Part shown: one piece after another, positions 1-10,633 of the stretch
Layout: every line of letters starts with the position of its first letter
Position numbering within the stretch: position 1 is the first letter of the stretch
Origin: Dastarcus helophoroides
Lineage: Eukaryota > Arthropoda > Insecta > Coleoptera > Bothrideridae
Reading direction: 5' to 3'
Length of the DNA: 64,000 nt
Assembly: GCA_028583605.1 (NCBI GenBank)
Contig: CM053326.1
Location: 19,053,036-19,117,035, forward strand
The notes under the pieces: model-generated
Database searches by the model: none
What the model saw: the letters and a program-made list of their open reading frames with translations, nothing else
Told to the model about the DNA's origin: nothing
Program-made: the position numbers and the translations under genes

Positions 1-149
1 TTTCAAGTAGCGAAATGTAGGTAAAGTGCCATTCCAAAGTATTAAAAATTTTTCAACTTGCGTGGGCTTGCGTGGGGGAATGGGCAAACAGGCTGGGAAT
101 ACACAATGGAGAATAACCACAATTTTAGATTTTCAGTTCACGGTATACT

Positions 150-1800
150 AGATTGAAAATAAATAAACACTGCGTTTAAATTATTTCGATATCTTATATA
201 GTTTTCAAGATATTTAATTTATTAGATTGATTTCGGCTGATGGACCGCGCTTCATACTGTGACGTCATATTACATATTCGCGCGTATGTTGCATTTATGC
301 TCGCACTGTTTAAGCACTAAAACTGGCTAAAAATCTTAACATGCCCAATCCAAAAAGTAAGAAATATTGCTTTGTGCCAAATTCTGTAAACATGACAACA
401 AATGCACGGGAAAAAATTATTTCTGTTGTTTTATTTGACGTCAAAATTTGAAAGAAATAACAAAAGCTATGAAGTGTGTACTAATAGGAAGATCACGTTG
501 ATGTATGAAACAAGTATTTCTTATTACTAAATGTCGTATTGCTAATTGTCACAATTATTCTCTTTGGAAAAGAAAATGTTCATGTTTATTTATCACTTAT
601 TATTAGGTTCTTATGTTACAGGTAGGTGCCCGCGTTGGCAATAACTTAATTTAGATATTTTTTCATCGACAACGCTTGACTTTATATTTACTATGATTAA
701 CTAAGCTTACTAAAATATCTTTGTTTTAGAGTTTTAAGCTTTCAAAATTGTCAAGAAAAAATAACTTCTTTTCCCAACGTGTTGGTATTTGGATACACAA
801 GGTGATTCAAACTTCATTGTACGTATTTTAGGAGCAGATTTTTAGGGTGAAAATAAGACTTGTTTCTACAAATATGTATTCTAAAGTGCAGCCTTGCCTC
901 TAAGAGCTGCAATCATCATAATTTATGCAAGAAAAATCAATTATGTATATCAAATTACGACTAGAATTAATGAAAATCTTTCGAAAATTTACGATCCTTT
1001 TTTTTTAATATAATTTAATCCCAATTTTAGGGGAGACAGAGGGGGTTTACACATTACAAGAAATTTTAAATTCTGTTGCCTGAAACAACAGAGAAATATT
1101 GCGATTGCTTTTTAAAAAATACTCCTTATTATAGTCACCAAAACGTCGAATATCTTAAATAATTCTCTTGTCACTTCTGTTCCGAGAAACAAACACAATA
1201 ACTACAACGATTTAACAGTACAAAAATATTAAATGGAAAATGTTAATAAAAAACATGAACCTGGAACTTTGTTAAAATGGCATTTTCTGGATTCAAAAAC
1301 CCAATTTAACAAATTTTATTAAAATCATTTAAGCCAGTTCGGTGATAAAATGTATTTTCGTGAAAAAATTTCCTAGTGGTCGAACCCTTTAAATACGAGA
1401 GATTTACATCCAGAAAATGGACACTCTAAATCGCCTAACGCCTAACTTCTTAAAAACTTCAGGTGATCATGAGAAATGATTATCCCAAATTTTTATTAAA
1501 AAGGGACGATACCTAGATCAACTTAACTCATTTATTAGTGTAAAAGGTAAAACATAAAAGTTTCCTGTAGTATAAAACTATACTTATCTTGCATTTTGAT
1601 GTGGGTACGTACATATACTAACAAAACGAATACAAAGCGGTCGGTCTGCACCGCGAGTGTGGTATCGTATATGTAATATGACGTCACGTAACGGAACGTG
1701 CGCCCGCAAATTATTCGAAATTAACTGATATTAATAACTCTGTAAATTGAAAACTACTTGGTCTATTTGACTGAAACACAAACGTTTGTTTTCCTAGACA
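150..1800. repeat. Diverged long inverted repeat, possible non-autonomous DNA element
   Basis: An 18-base perfect inverted match, TGACGTCATATTACATAT at 260-277 and its reverse complement at 1669-1686, sits inside two longer arms. These are alignable but diverged over about 100-150 bases; both contain TAGTTTTCAA flanked by AAAC/GTTT-rich sequence. About 1.4 kb lies between them, with no credible ORF. A short internal inverted pair (TTTTCTGGAT near 1280 and ATCCAGAAAA near 1415) adds symmetry. I could not define clean ends or a target duplication. An old non-autonomous DNA transposon is the best reading; chance cannot be excluded for the outer, weaker part. Confidence 0.45.
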
Positions 1801-2394
1801 TCTTAGCTACAGTTTCACGAATTTTGAAGATGTTTTGCCTACCCATGGACATTGTCCATTTAGATTTTGCCGAGTGCTTACTTCTGCTATTTAGATGAAC
1901 AATATTCCTGGTAATTGAAAATTACCGGACGCCCCATTTTATTATGAGATCTTATCCTTTAACTGTCGTGTCGCTTATTACCGAATATTTTTCGCCATGC
2001 AGTGCTAGCGATTATGGACTTCACTTGCTTATTCCCCAACGTTAGCCGGCGTAAGTGGAGAAATTTTCAGTACTTTGTCATAGCACTTGGAATTCTTTTC
2101 CAACTTTTAGTTAATATTGCTTACATTTCTCTACTGCAAAAAATTGCGGTAAGAGCCCTCTTTACAAAAACAGTCATAACAGAATTAAAGAGTGTCTAAT
2201 TTTTAATAGCAAAATTAATATAATAAACCATCAATGGCAAATGAATTTAATCAGTTTAAAATCTCTTTTCAAATTGTTAAAATGCGAATATGGCAACGTT
2301 AAAGAAAATGATCTTTGTTGTTTATATGTTTATATGTTTACCAAAAAGTTAAATCCAAATGGATAGCAGTTTTAGAGTCTATATAAAATGGTTT
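1801..2394. other. No gene recognised
   Basis: AT-rich sequence. A 65-codon open stretch at 2002-2199 on the plus strand has no recognisable domain and resembles random translation. Nothing else supported. Confidence 0.5.
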
Positions 2395-2403
2395 TTAATA
2401 ACG

Positions 2404-2715
2404 GATTCTAATGCACAGACCAATAGGTTTGAACATTTATTAGATTCGAAGTTTGGAAACCAAATACCGGATATACCAAACTGACAAGATCTAACAAGAT
2501 CGAAACCGGTATTTGGTTTCCAAACTTCGAATCTAATAAATGTTCAAACCTATTGGCCTGTGCATTAGAATCCTTGTCCTCTGGGAACTTTCCTAGAGAG
2601 CATCCACTTCGCTAGGTGGCAGTGTTTTAACTGTTGGTAGTTCAGCTACCTATGATTCACTACACACGCCTGCAGGGCTGCATGGATTTGTAGTCTAGGT
2701 TGCATTCTACTTGCA
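2404..2715. mobile_element. Hammerhead-bearing foldback element, single copy (retrozyme or Penelope-derived)
   Basis: The insertion is flanked by a perfect 9-base direct repeat TTAATAACG (2395-2403 and 2716-2724). Its first part is a near-perfect palindrome: 2404-2470 repeats inverted in 2506-2572, with a hammerhead-like core in the centre (2469-2521). The remainder (about 2573-2715, GCTAGGTGGCAGTG through TTGCATTCTACTTGCA) is the same family sequence found at 60016-60113 and 60234-60347. The right end CTTGCA is shared with the larger copy at 59791-60347. Target duplications of variable length (9 and 13 bases) point to target-primed retrotransposition rather than cut-and-paste. No protein is encoded. 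Animal retrozymes and Penelope-like terminal repeats are the known carriers of type I hammerheads; which one this is cannot be decided here. Confidence 0.75.
2469..2521 (+). ncRNA. Type I hammerhead ribozyme motif, core mutated
   Basis: In order: stem I strand GGATATACCAAA (2469-2480), core CTGACAA (2481-2487), stem II GATCT-AACA-AGATC (2488-2501), GAAA (2502-2505), CCGG as a loopless palindromic stem III (2506-2509), TA (2510-2511), then the second stem I strand TTTGGTTTCC (2512-2521). ACCAAA pairs with TTTGGT, and GGA with TCC across a small internal loop. Cleavage would fall after 2511. The consensus core is CTGANGA; here the G at position 8 is A, so this copy should be inactive. The sister copy at 59834-59872 has CTGACGA. 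A palindromic stem III suggests function as a dimer, as known for hammerheads with minimal stem III. Confidence 0.72.
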
Positions 2716-2724
2716 TTAATAACG

Positions 2725-4392
2725 TATGTTGTATAAATTATTGTCACTAATAATATTCGAGTAACGCTCAAAAAATAAATACAATTTTTTTTGAATAACT
2801 TCCACTTACTTTTTGCATTTTGTTGAGCTCTAAAACACAGTGCTTTTCCAAAAATTTATCAAGATATCTCTTTATTTAAGGGAGATTTGATCAATAGTAA
2901 GGATCGCGGATTGAGCACCCTTTATAGAAACAAACACTTGGTTATATTGGATTAAATCTTAAAATCAATTTGATACTGACTAGTCAAAGCATAAGTTGGA
3001 AAAATATTCCAAACAGTTAATAAAAAAATGACTTCTTAAACCAAAAGTCCACATTTCAAATTTGTGGGCCAAATATTGTAAAAACACTCATTAGTATTCC
3101 ATTTGCAAAACATCTTTTAGCATTGATTTTATAGCCATGTTTTCCTTCTTATTGAAATATTCCGGGAGGGTCTCATCCCTTAATCTTTTGATAGATTCTT
3201 AAAAGCGTATAAAATACATCAAATTTCCATAACAAAAATGCTGACCCATCTCGAGCCGAGGCGGTCTCGAACGACCACTAAAATTTAAATATTTAACCCG
3301 CATCATAGACGATATTAGTCGTACAATTCTCCTCTTCTGCGACTGCTTCCGCAGGGTGTCGTTTTAAATTCACCTTTTCCACTCGAAGCCCCAGCCTGCG
3401 ACGTTGTTAGAAATTGTTTGTTATTGGCATAAGCCAATTTACAACCGCCACTCGAGCTTTTATTTATGACTTTGTGCCATCATTAAACTATTTTCAAGAA
3501 AGCTTGCAATAAGCGCGTCGACGTTTTATTAGCTCGGTTCTCGTCCCGCTCGAAATTAATATTCAACTGCATTACTTGGCCTCAGCAAAAGCTTATCTTC
3601 TTTTTAATCTTTGCCTCGTATCCACTTAATGGAAGCATTAGGCTTAAAATATAAATATCACGGTTACATAGAAAAGCCCTTTTGGTTATATATTTTCATT
3701 TTTTTGAAGGTAATGATATGATATTGCATAAAAACGTGATGTGTGTTTTTGCTAAGTGGACTAAATGGCTTTACTTAAGAGGAGTTTTTCAACCATTAAC
3801 TGCTCGGATGAAGCTTTGAATTATCCAGCAGTTGCTGGAAGATAAATCTTTAGATTTTAGTAAAAGTTATCATCAAGGTTCTAGACGTTTCATGCTGTGG
3901 TTTTTCTTTAAAGTTTTTAGTTAAATATTAACATGAATGCGCTAAATCAACGTAATCCATTGCAAATATTAACAGTATTTTACAAGTGAAAGACTAATAT
4001 TTATATAGGTAGTCAAAGATAATTTTTACTTGCAATTTACATGTAAAAACTAACGAATTTAGTGAATGGGTCAGGCATAGGGTATTTCTATTTTCAATTA
4101 TAACAACTAAGGAAACCCAAATATGCAAGTGAAAATACTGAAAATAAGGGCATAAATATGCCCGCACTTTAGTCGAAATATGCAAATAAATGTTTAGAAT
4201 ATGCAAATTAAACACTACTTGAAAAAACCACAAATTTATTGTTTCACTTAAAAATATATAAATTAGGCAGTTTTACAACTATGCGAACGAAGCAATAAAA
4301 ATATACTGTAAGTTCTTAATATATAAAATCTAGGTGGTAGGTACCTAAACCTAATTGACAATTATTACAAAATATTTAAAACAAGGTTGTTA
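2725..4392. other. No gene recognised
   Basis: AT-rich with a somewhat more complex block at 3240-3620. No ORF with a recognisable domain. ATGCAAAT-like motifs recur at 4120-4210 and again at 6290-6330 beyond the hAT relic; with TAGGGTA near 4077 and its inverse near 6335 they may be remnants of the hAT subterminal regions, but no convincing 8-base target duplication was found. Confidence 0.4.
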
Positions 4393-5943
4393 TTAGTTGT
4401 AAAAACAATAAACGACTAAATGTTTTTCGAAATTATCAATAAGAAATTTTTGTCTTCTGTCAGAGTGGAAAAACTCCTTTCCACATCAACCGAAGTAAGT
4501 GGGGCGTTTCTAAAACTGCTTAATATGACAGGATCCAAATCAATGAATTCGATTAATTCTCCTATTAAAATTTTTGCCACTTGACTAAGAAATTGAAATC
4601 CTCTATTTTTTCCGTAACATTTCTGAGTTTTTCAAAAATGTTCCCACCGATATTACCAGTGACGTTTCGAAAAGCGACTTCTGACTGTTTTACTATATCT
4701 ACACCTTTAGTTAATGACCAATTAGATTCCTCCAATTGTGTAATTGTTTTAGAGAGAAAGCTATAATTTGTTTAAATAAATGAAAGTTGTTGTTTTATTC
4801 CCTTATTTTCAAATAATTGCTTAACGTCAGTAAGTGATTGGGAAGATTCGTCGGATAATTGTATAATTACATCTTTTAATTGACAGAAATTCTGGCAATA
4901 AAAAAGTGCGGCTTTCAACCAAGTGCCCCATCTTGTAATAACAGGTTGAGATGGAAAAGGAGTGTTTGGTAACCTTTCTTTAAAAAACTGAACCCTCATC
5001 GGCGCTTTAAGGAATTTTTTTTCATATTGGATATCAAACTATTTACAAGCGGAAAATCTTTCCTAATCTCCTCAGCGACCCTATTTAAGGCATGGGCAAG
5101 GCATGTTACATGTATCAAATTTGAATAAAAGATTTTTAAATTTTGCCCTGCCCTTGTCATATAGGGCGCTGCATTTGATAAAATGAGCAAAAGTTTATCA
5201 CCGGGGGCAGCTGTAGGAAGAAAAAATCTTGATAGTTCCTCTTGTACAAATCTAGCAACTGTCAATCCATTTGTTTTTTCTAACTCTTTAGAAGCAATAA
5301 GGTAAGATTTTGGTAGAATTTCGTCGTGAAGAATACGGATCAACAAATGAGCAATATAGCGTCCTCTTGAATCGGTGGTTTCATCAATGCAAATATAAAA
5401 ATGTTTGTTGCCAATCTTACCTTTAATTTCATCAATTACCTCGGAATACAAGGAACTTACGTCGTTTCTTCGTAAGGTTGTTTCACCTGGGATATTAAAT
5501 CTGCAATACTTCTGGAGGAAAGAAGTGAAGTTTTCGTTGCGTTTTAATAATGGAATGTATGACGTCATCAGTGCCTGACAAAGGTTCCGGTTAAAGATCT
5601 CTTGTTCGTTCAGTTCCTTGTTTTTAGCCATTGGTTGGAAACATTGCTGCAATGTGGATTGTAACGCGTCTCCAGATTTCGTCTTTCCCATTTTTCCAAC
5701 GTGAGTAGAGGTTTTCACGTGTTGGTCTATTTGGAATTTTTTATCGCACGGGATCTGCAAAGAAAAGATGAGGAAATTAAAAAGCATTTCCTTGCTTATA
5801 TCACTTGTCAATTTTGTTTTATATTGAGTATTCGAAAACTAAACTTACAATTTTAAGGCACGCAGAACAGTACACTTTTCCAATATCTAAGCGGAGTTCT
5901 CTATGCGGCTTAATCCACGCTGATTTACTACTGACTTTGGCAT
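4393..5943 (-). pseudogene. hAT-family transposase pseudogene with CGGBP1-like zinc finger
   Basis: Minus-strand relic of a hAT transposase. Exon 1 (5943-5849) reads into KVYCSACLKI and ends at a GTAAGT donor. A 94-base intron (5848-5755) ends TTTGCAG, and exon 2 resumes in phase 0 with IPCDKKFQIDQHVKTSTHVG, completing a C-x2-C/H-x4-H zinc finger like that of CGGBP1. The core follows: CIDETTDSRGRYIAHLL and HVTCLAHALNRVAEEIRKD, typical of the DUF659/hAT region; it ends with the hAT dimerisation motif APLTSVDVERSFSTL near 4500-4530. Damage seen: a one-base shift just after the apparent ATG at 5943, a slip in an A8 run near 5015, stops around 4580-4770, and another shift near 4440. The catalytic core is broken. 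A single domesticated gene is unlikely given this decay. Confidence 0.88.
5760..5848 (-). other. Intron of the hAT transposase relic
   Basis: GTAAGT donor and a pyrimidine-rich TTTTCTTTGCAG acceptor join the two halves of the zinc finger in frame. The full intron runs 5755-5848, 94 bases. Support is the continuity of the finger across the join, not a transcript. Confidence 0.7.
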
Positions 5944-6370
5944 TTTACAAACTGCCACTTGGATACAAAACACAAATCGAAGTGATAACTTCAAAAGCAC
6001 GATAGGAAATGAAATGTAGAAATGGATAATTTGCCTACTTCGCATATGGCAGTTTACTAAGAATTTGTTTTATTATCGCTGACAATAATCCCTGACCCTT
6101 TATTACCTGACCCTATTTACTAATTTTACTAATACTGGGAATTTTAGGTAAATGGATTTTATTCTGAAATTAAAAGTAGGAACATGCCTGCCAAACAACT
6201 ATGTAATTTTGAATTCCTTGAATTTGATGGATTTTATGCTCAGTATACTATTTTTTAACTATATGTGGCAATATTTCAAAAAATTATATTATATGCAGAA
6301 TATGCAGGAAATGCACTTTGCATATTTGAGTTACCCTAATAATAACCTTTGCTCTAATAATAATAAAACA
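5944..6370. other. No gene recognised; probable hAT flank
   Basis: Upstream side of the hAT relic. The plus-strand open stretches at 5805-6005 and 6152-6490 have no family features. ATATGCA repeats at 6290-6325 echo those at 4120-4210. Confidence 0.35.
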
Positions 6371-8080
6371 AAAAGAGTTGTTTACCTTAAAAGTTTCACT
6401 TTAATTTCGAAATTTGGGCTTTTAGCCCGAAATTTTGGCTTTATTATCGAAATTTCGCTTTTAACATCGAAATGTCGACTTCAAAATTGAGAAATTCTAC
6501 TTGTATTTTTCTTACGATATTATACAAATTTTAAAATTTAAGCTCATGGTTTAGTTTTGAATATAGAGGTTAAAAATAGTCGAAATTTTACAACCAAAAT
6601 ATAAAAAAGCAAGTTTAAGTTTAAATTTAAATTTAATGTTTAGGAAGAAGTTTGAAATTTGAAAAAAAATCTTAGTTTGTAATTATGAATGAATCAACTT
6701 ACTGAATAGTCTATTTTGAAATACAGAATTTTGAAAAAGAACTGTCTAGATCTAAACTTAAATTTAAAATTAAATAGAACCAATATTTCTAAAAACAAAT
6801 CAAAATTTTAAAAACAGTATTTTCGAATTTTCAAGTTCAAATGAAACTGCTGAATTAAAAAATAATTTAAGTCTAAGAAAAAATAGGTATCACCTGTAAA
6901 AAAGTTCGAGATATTGAATTTAAACTTGGAATTTTAATAGAAATGTCCCAATATCAAAAAAAATAGAATTTGGGTCGAAATTGTTTTGAAAAAGATGAAA
7001 TTTTGAGGAACAACTTTAAAATTTGGAATGCGCATTTCTCGAGTTTTGGTGTTATCTTAAATCAAGCCATATATTTTTGCGAAGAAATCTTCTTTTTAAA
7101 ATATTTGAAATTTTTAAAAATGTAACAAGAATTTTTGATTAGTGTCCAAATTTTGTGTTTAAAAAAATCAAAATGCTGAAATAAAAATAAAAGTTCTGAT
7201 ATCGTTTTGCCTTTTTTTGAGAATTTCGACCTTTTTAAATTTCCTTTATTTTTGAAAAATTCGACTCTTGTAAATTTCGAATTTTTGTTTAATTAAAATT
7301 TGTTTTGAAAGATATTGACCTTTTCTGAAAATTTTTAATCGTCCAAAATTACGAATTTCTCTAAAAATTTTCTCTTTAGAATTGCCAATTTTTTTAAAAC
7401 TTCGACTTTTTTTGAACATTTTATCTTCAATATTTCGCTTCTTCTTTAATTTTCAACCGTCGCTATTTTTAGAAAATTTATACATTTCAAAATTACGAGT
7501 TTTTCAAAACTTCGAATTTGTTTAATTTTAACTTTTTCTGCAATTTTGTTTTTGAAAATGTTGACTTTAATATTTCGTTTTATTTTTTATTTCCGCCTCA
7601 AAATTAGACTTTTATTTATTTTTTATTGTTTACATTCTTTTTTAGAGAAATTGTGCGAGTGAGCTTTTCGAATTTGTTGTCGTCGATTTTTTTTGCTTTC
7701 AACTTTTATTGAAACTTTGAATGTTTTTCCAAGATTTAGAATTTTTTAGGATATTTTGACTTTTTTAATTTTTGGTTTTTTAAACTTTTTTCTCTTGATA
7801 ATTTCGATTTAAATTATTCGAATTTCTTTTGAAATTATCTGTTTTTGTTAAAGTTGTGCCTTTTCAAGTTTTGATTTTATCTCAAAATATATTTTTTTAA
7901 TTACAATTTTTGACGAAATTTCACCCTTTTTTAAACTTTTACCTTTGCTGCAGTTGAGACTTCTTGAAACTGATTTCGATATAAATATTTTTTTTTTTCA
8001 ATTTTAGTATTCTCCCCAAATTTCAAACACCTTTGTAAATTTCACCTTGAAAAAATTGCGGTCTTGCTGTGAAGTCCTCC
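6371..8080. repeat. Degenerate AT-rich low-complexity block (TTTCGAATTT-like)
   Basis: About 1.7 kb made almost only of imperfect repeats of AAATTT, TTTCGA and TTTTTGAAAA words, many of them self-complementary, without a fixed period. Similar shorter blocks occur at 28910-29350, 32830-33260, 36560-36660, 37780-38040, 57750-58110 and 61060-61400. No coding potential. Confidence 0.6.
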
Positions 8081-8575
8081 TCGGATGTGAACTTATTTAA
8101 ATGTATTTTCTTTATTTCGCCAATCATATTCAAGCTCGAGAATCAATCGCTAACGTTATGTTGTTAAAGAAACTAGTGAATATTTTCGATATGAATTATA
8201 ACTCAATCATCTTCTTTTCCTGCCAAGTTAAATAAGTTGTAGGACTTACTACTATCAGTGCTGTTGTAAAAGTCTAAATTTTCAGGTTTAAGTTCCATAT
8301 TAAAAATGGGAAGTTTTTACAAAAGTGTAATTTTGAGGGAAACGGAACATTTGCAAAATTTTAGTTTAAAAATTTCAGAAAAAATGTCTGAAGGACAAAT
8401 TTTAACAAAAATACTCAATATTTCAATCTTTAATACAAATTTGAAACTTTATCTCAAAATTCAAAGTCTAAACTTGATAATTTTAAACTCTGAAATTTAA
8501 TACTTTTTTACAAATATCCAGTTTTGCTAAAAAATTGAGTCTCTTTTTTTTAAAGTTTAAAGACAATATGATTGA
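8081..8575. other. No gene recognised
   Basis: AT-rich sequence between the low-complexity block and the next transposon. A 64-codon open stretch at 8306-8500 is low complexity and probably not coding. Confidence 0.4.
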
Positions 8576-8578
8576 TAA

Positions 8579-10630
8579 CACTGGTCTACAAGAAAAACTT
8601 TTTGGTTTGGTGCAGCTCTATCCGTATCTGCAGTCGGTAAGGTAGGTAGTATAAACTTTATTACTGCTACTAGATGTCAGATGACAGCTCTGATTTACCT
8701 ACAATTCTTATTTTAATTTTTTTCCGGTTTTATTCAAAATCAGTCAATCTGATAATCACTTTTATGACATTAATAGTAAAAATTTATCATGGAAAGTCAG
8801 TTGAGATGTTGCAGTAACGATCCTGATATGTTTTGTTACATATGCGGTGAGTACGTAATGAAGGATCAACGGAAACTGATTAATGACACGGTAATTCGCT
8901 TGTATTCTGCTTTCTTTGGTATTGAAATTGGCAATCAAGATAAAGTATAGGCGCCACACATTGTGTGTAAGATTTGCATTCAACATTTGCTGCAGTGGGA
9001 AAAAGGAACGCGCAAATCTTTGAAGTTTGGGATCCCAATGATTTAGCAAGAACAAAAAAATCATCATGACGATTGTTATTTTTGTATGACGAGTGTAACA
9101 GGCATTAACAAAAACAACCGCAGCAAGTGGAAGTACCCCAATATCCCCTCAGCTGTAAGACCTATTCCTCATTCAGACACCGTTCCAATACCAGCTTTTC
9201 ATCGGGAAGTTCAGGAATGTGAGGAGGATGAAATGGAAATTTCTGAAGAAGAAGAAAATGATAATTCTGACTACTGTGGAGAAACATCGAATCCTAAAAC
9301 TTTTTCACAAGGTGAGCTTAGTGATCTTATCAGAGACTTATATCTTTCAAAAGAGCGTGCTGAGTTGCTATCATCAAGATTGAAAGAAAAAAATTGCCTT
9401 TCTTCTGGTGTAAAAATTACTTTCTATCGCACAAGAAAACAACACTTACTACAATTTTTGTCTTCTGATGAAAATTTAGTATATTGTCATGACGTGAACG
9501 GATTGATGACTTTTATGGGCTTGAAGACTTATCATGCAAGTGATTGGCGTCTTTTTATCGACAGCAGTAAAAGAAGTCTCAGAGCAGTCCTTTTACACAA
9601 TGGCAATAAATGTGCTCCTATTCCACTTGCTCATTCTACATCTATGAAAGAAGAATACAAGGTAATATCAGTTCTTTTAGAAAAAATAAAGTATTCTGAA
9701 CATGATTGGGTTATTTGTGTCGACTTGAAGATGGTCAATTTTCTGTTGGGCCAACAGAGTGGTTATACAAAATGCTCTAGTTTCATTTGTTTCTGGGACA
9801 GTCGAGCTAGGTCTAGTCACTGGACTCAAAAAAATTGGCCTGTCAGAAATCTTGTTCTGGGTGAAAAGAATGTCATAAACCAGCCTTTAGTTCCACGAGA
9901 AAAAATCATTCTTTCACCTTTGCACATAAAATTAGGGCTCATAACACAATTTGTTAAAGCTCTTGACAAAAATGGTCAATGCTTCCAGTTCCTGTCTCAA
10001 AAATTTCCTGGATTGAGTAGTGACAAATTAAAGGCAGGAATTTTTGATGGGCCTCAGATACGTCAATTGATTAAAAGTTCTACGGTTTTTGAAACTTATA
10101 TGACTGAAATAGAAACTGGCGTGGAAATCTTTTGCCGTTGTCATACAGAACTTTCTTGGTAACCATAAGGCAGATAACTACAAACATTTAGTCGAGAAAA
10201 TGATGTTGAACTTCAAAAATTTGGGCTGTAATATAAGCTTGAAAGTGCACTACCTCCATGATCATATTGATCATTTTGAGCGTAATTTAGGAGATTTCAG
10301 CGAAGAACAAGGTGAACGTTTCCACCAAGATATAAAAGCAATGAAACACAGGTACCAAGGCAGAGGGGATAATTCATATGATGGCTGATTATTGCTGGGG
10401 ACTTATGCGTAATTGTTCAGGACAACCTCACTCAAGAACATCACTCAAAAAAATTTTCTTGATGTATAATTTCCAAATAAATTGATATTTTAAAAAAAAT
10501 GTGTGTTTTTCTTCTTTCTTATAAACGAAAGCTGATGTGAAAAATGTGACTGATATTTTCGTATCAGCTCACAAAATATACCCAAAATCAGGTTTAAAAT
10601 CTTAGGCACCAAAATGAGTGTAGGCCAGTG
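8579..10630 (+). mobile_element. Complete but inactivated DNA transposon of unassigned superfamily
   Basis: The left end CACTGGTCTACA (8579-8590), followed shortly by TTTTTGGTTTGGTGC, is matched in reverse complement at the right end, CACTGGCCTACA (ending at 10630) followed by TCATTTTGGTGC. The element is flanked by TAA on both sides (8576-8578 and 10631-10633), a possible 3-base target duplication, although one this short could be chance. It is 2052 bases long and holds one broken gene (8789-10485). Terminal repeats plus a single gene whose family I know from many unnamed insect and cnidarian copies argue for a cut-and-paste transposon. I do not recall a superfamily name for this protein. 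Confidence 0.72.
8789..10485 (+). pseudogene. Unclassified transposase-like protein, Zn-binding N-terminus plus RNase-H-like core
   Basis: ATG at 8789 begins MESQLRCC; the N-terminus carries three Cys pairs (CYICG, CKIC, CYFC), probably a zinc-binding domain. In-frame TAG codons at 8948-8950 and 9044-9046 break it. The long open part (from 9086) has an acidic stretch EEDEMEISEEEEND, then WRLFIDSSKRSLRAVLLHNG (D159 counted from 9086), DWVICVDLKMVNFLLGQQ (D213), CSSFICFWDSRA and LHIKLGLITQFVKALD. A frameshift near 10150 leads into NISLKVHYLHDHIDHF and GERFHQDIKAMKHRYQG; a second near 10370 leads into ADYCWGLM. The strand-turn-strand after the first Asp, a second Asp after a beta strand, and a distal Glu resemble an RNase H/DDE fold, which is my inference. 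The protein family itself is recognisable as a multicopy unnamed family. Confidence 0.78.
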
Positions 10631-10633
10631 TAA

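Noticed and set aside
3994..4233. 79-codon minus-strand open frame
   Set aside because: Hydrophobic random-looking translation of AT-rich DNA, no domain.
4073..6351. Terminal repeats of the 4.4-5.9 kb hAT
   Set aside because: TAGGGTA and ATATGCA words are present on both sides, but no common CA-start end with an 8-base duplication could be fixed.
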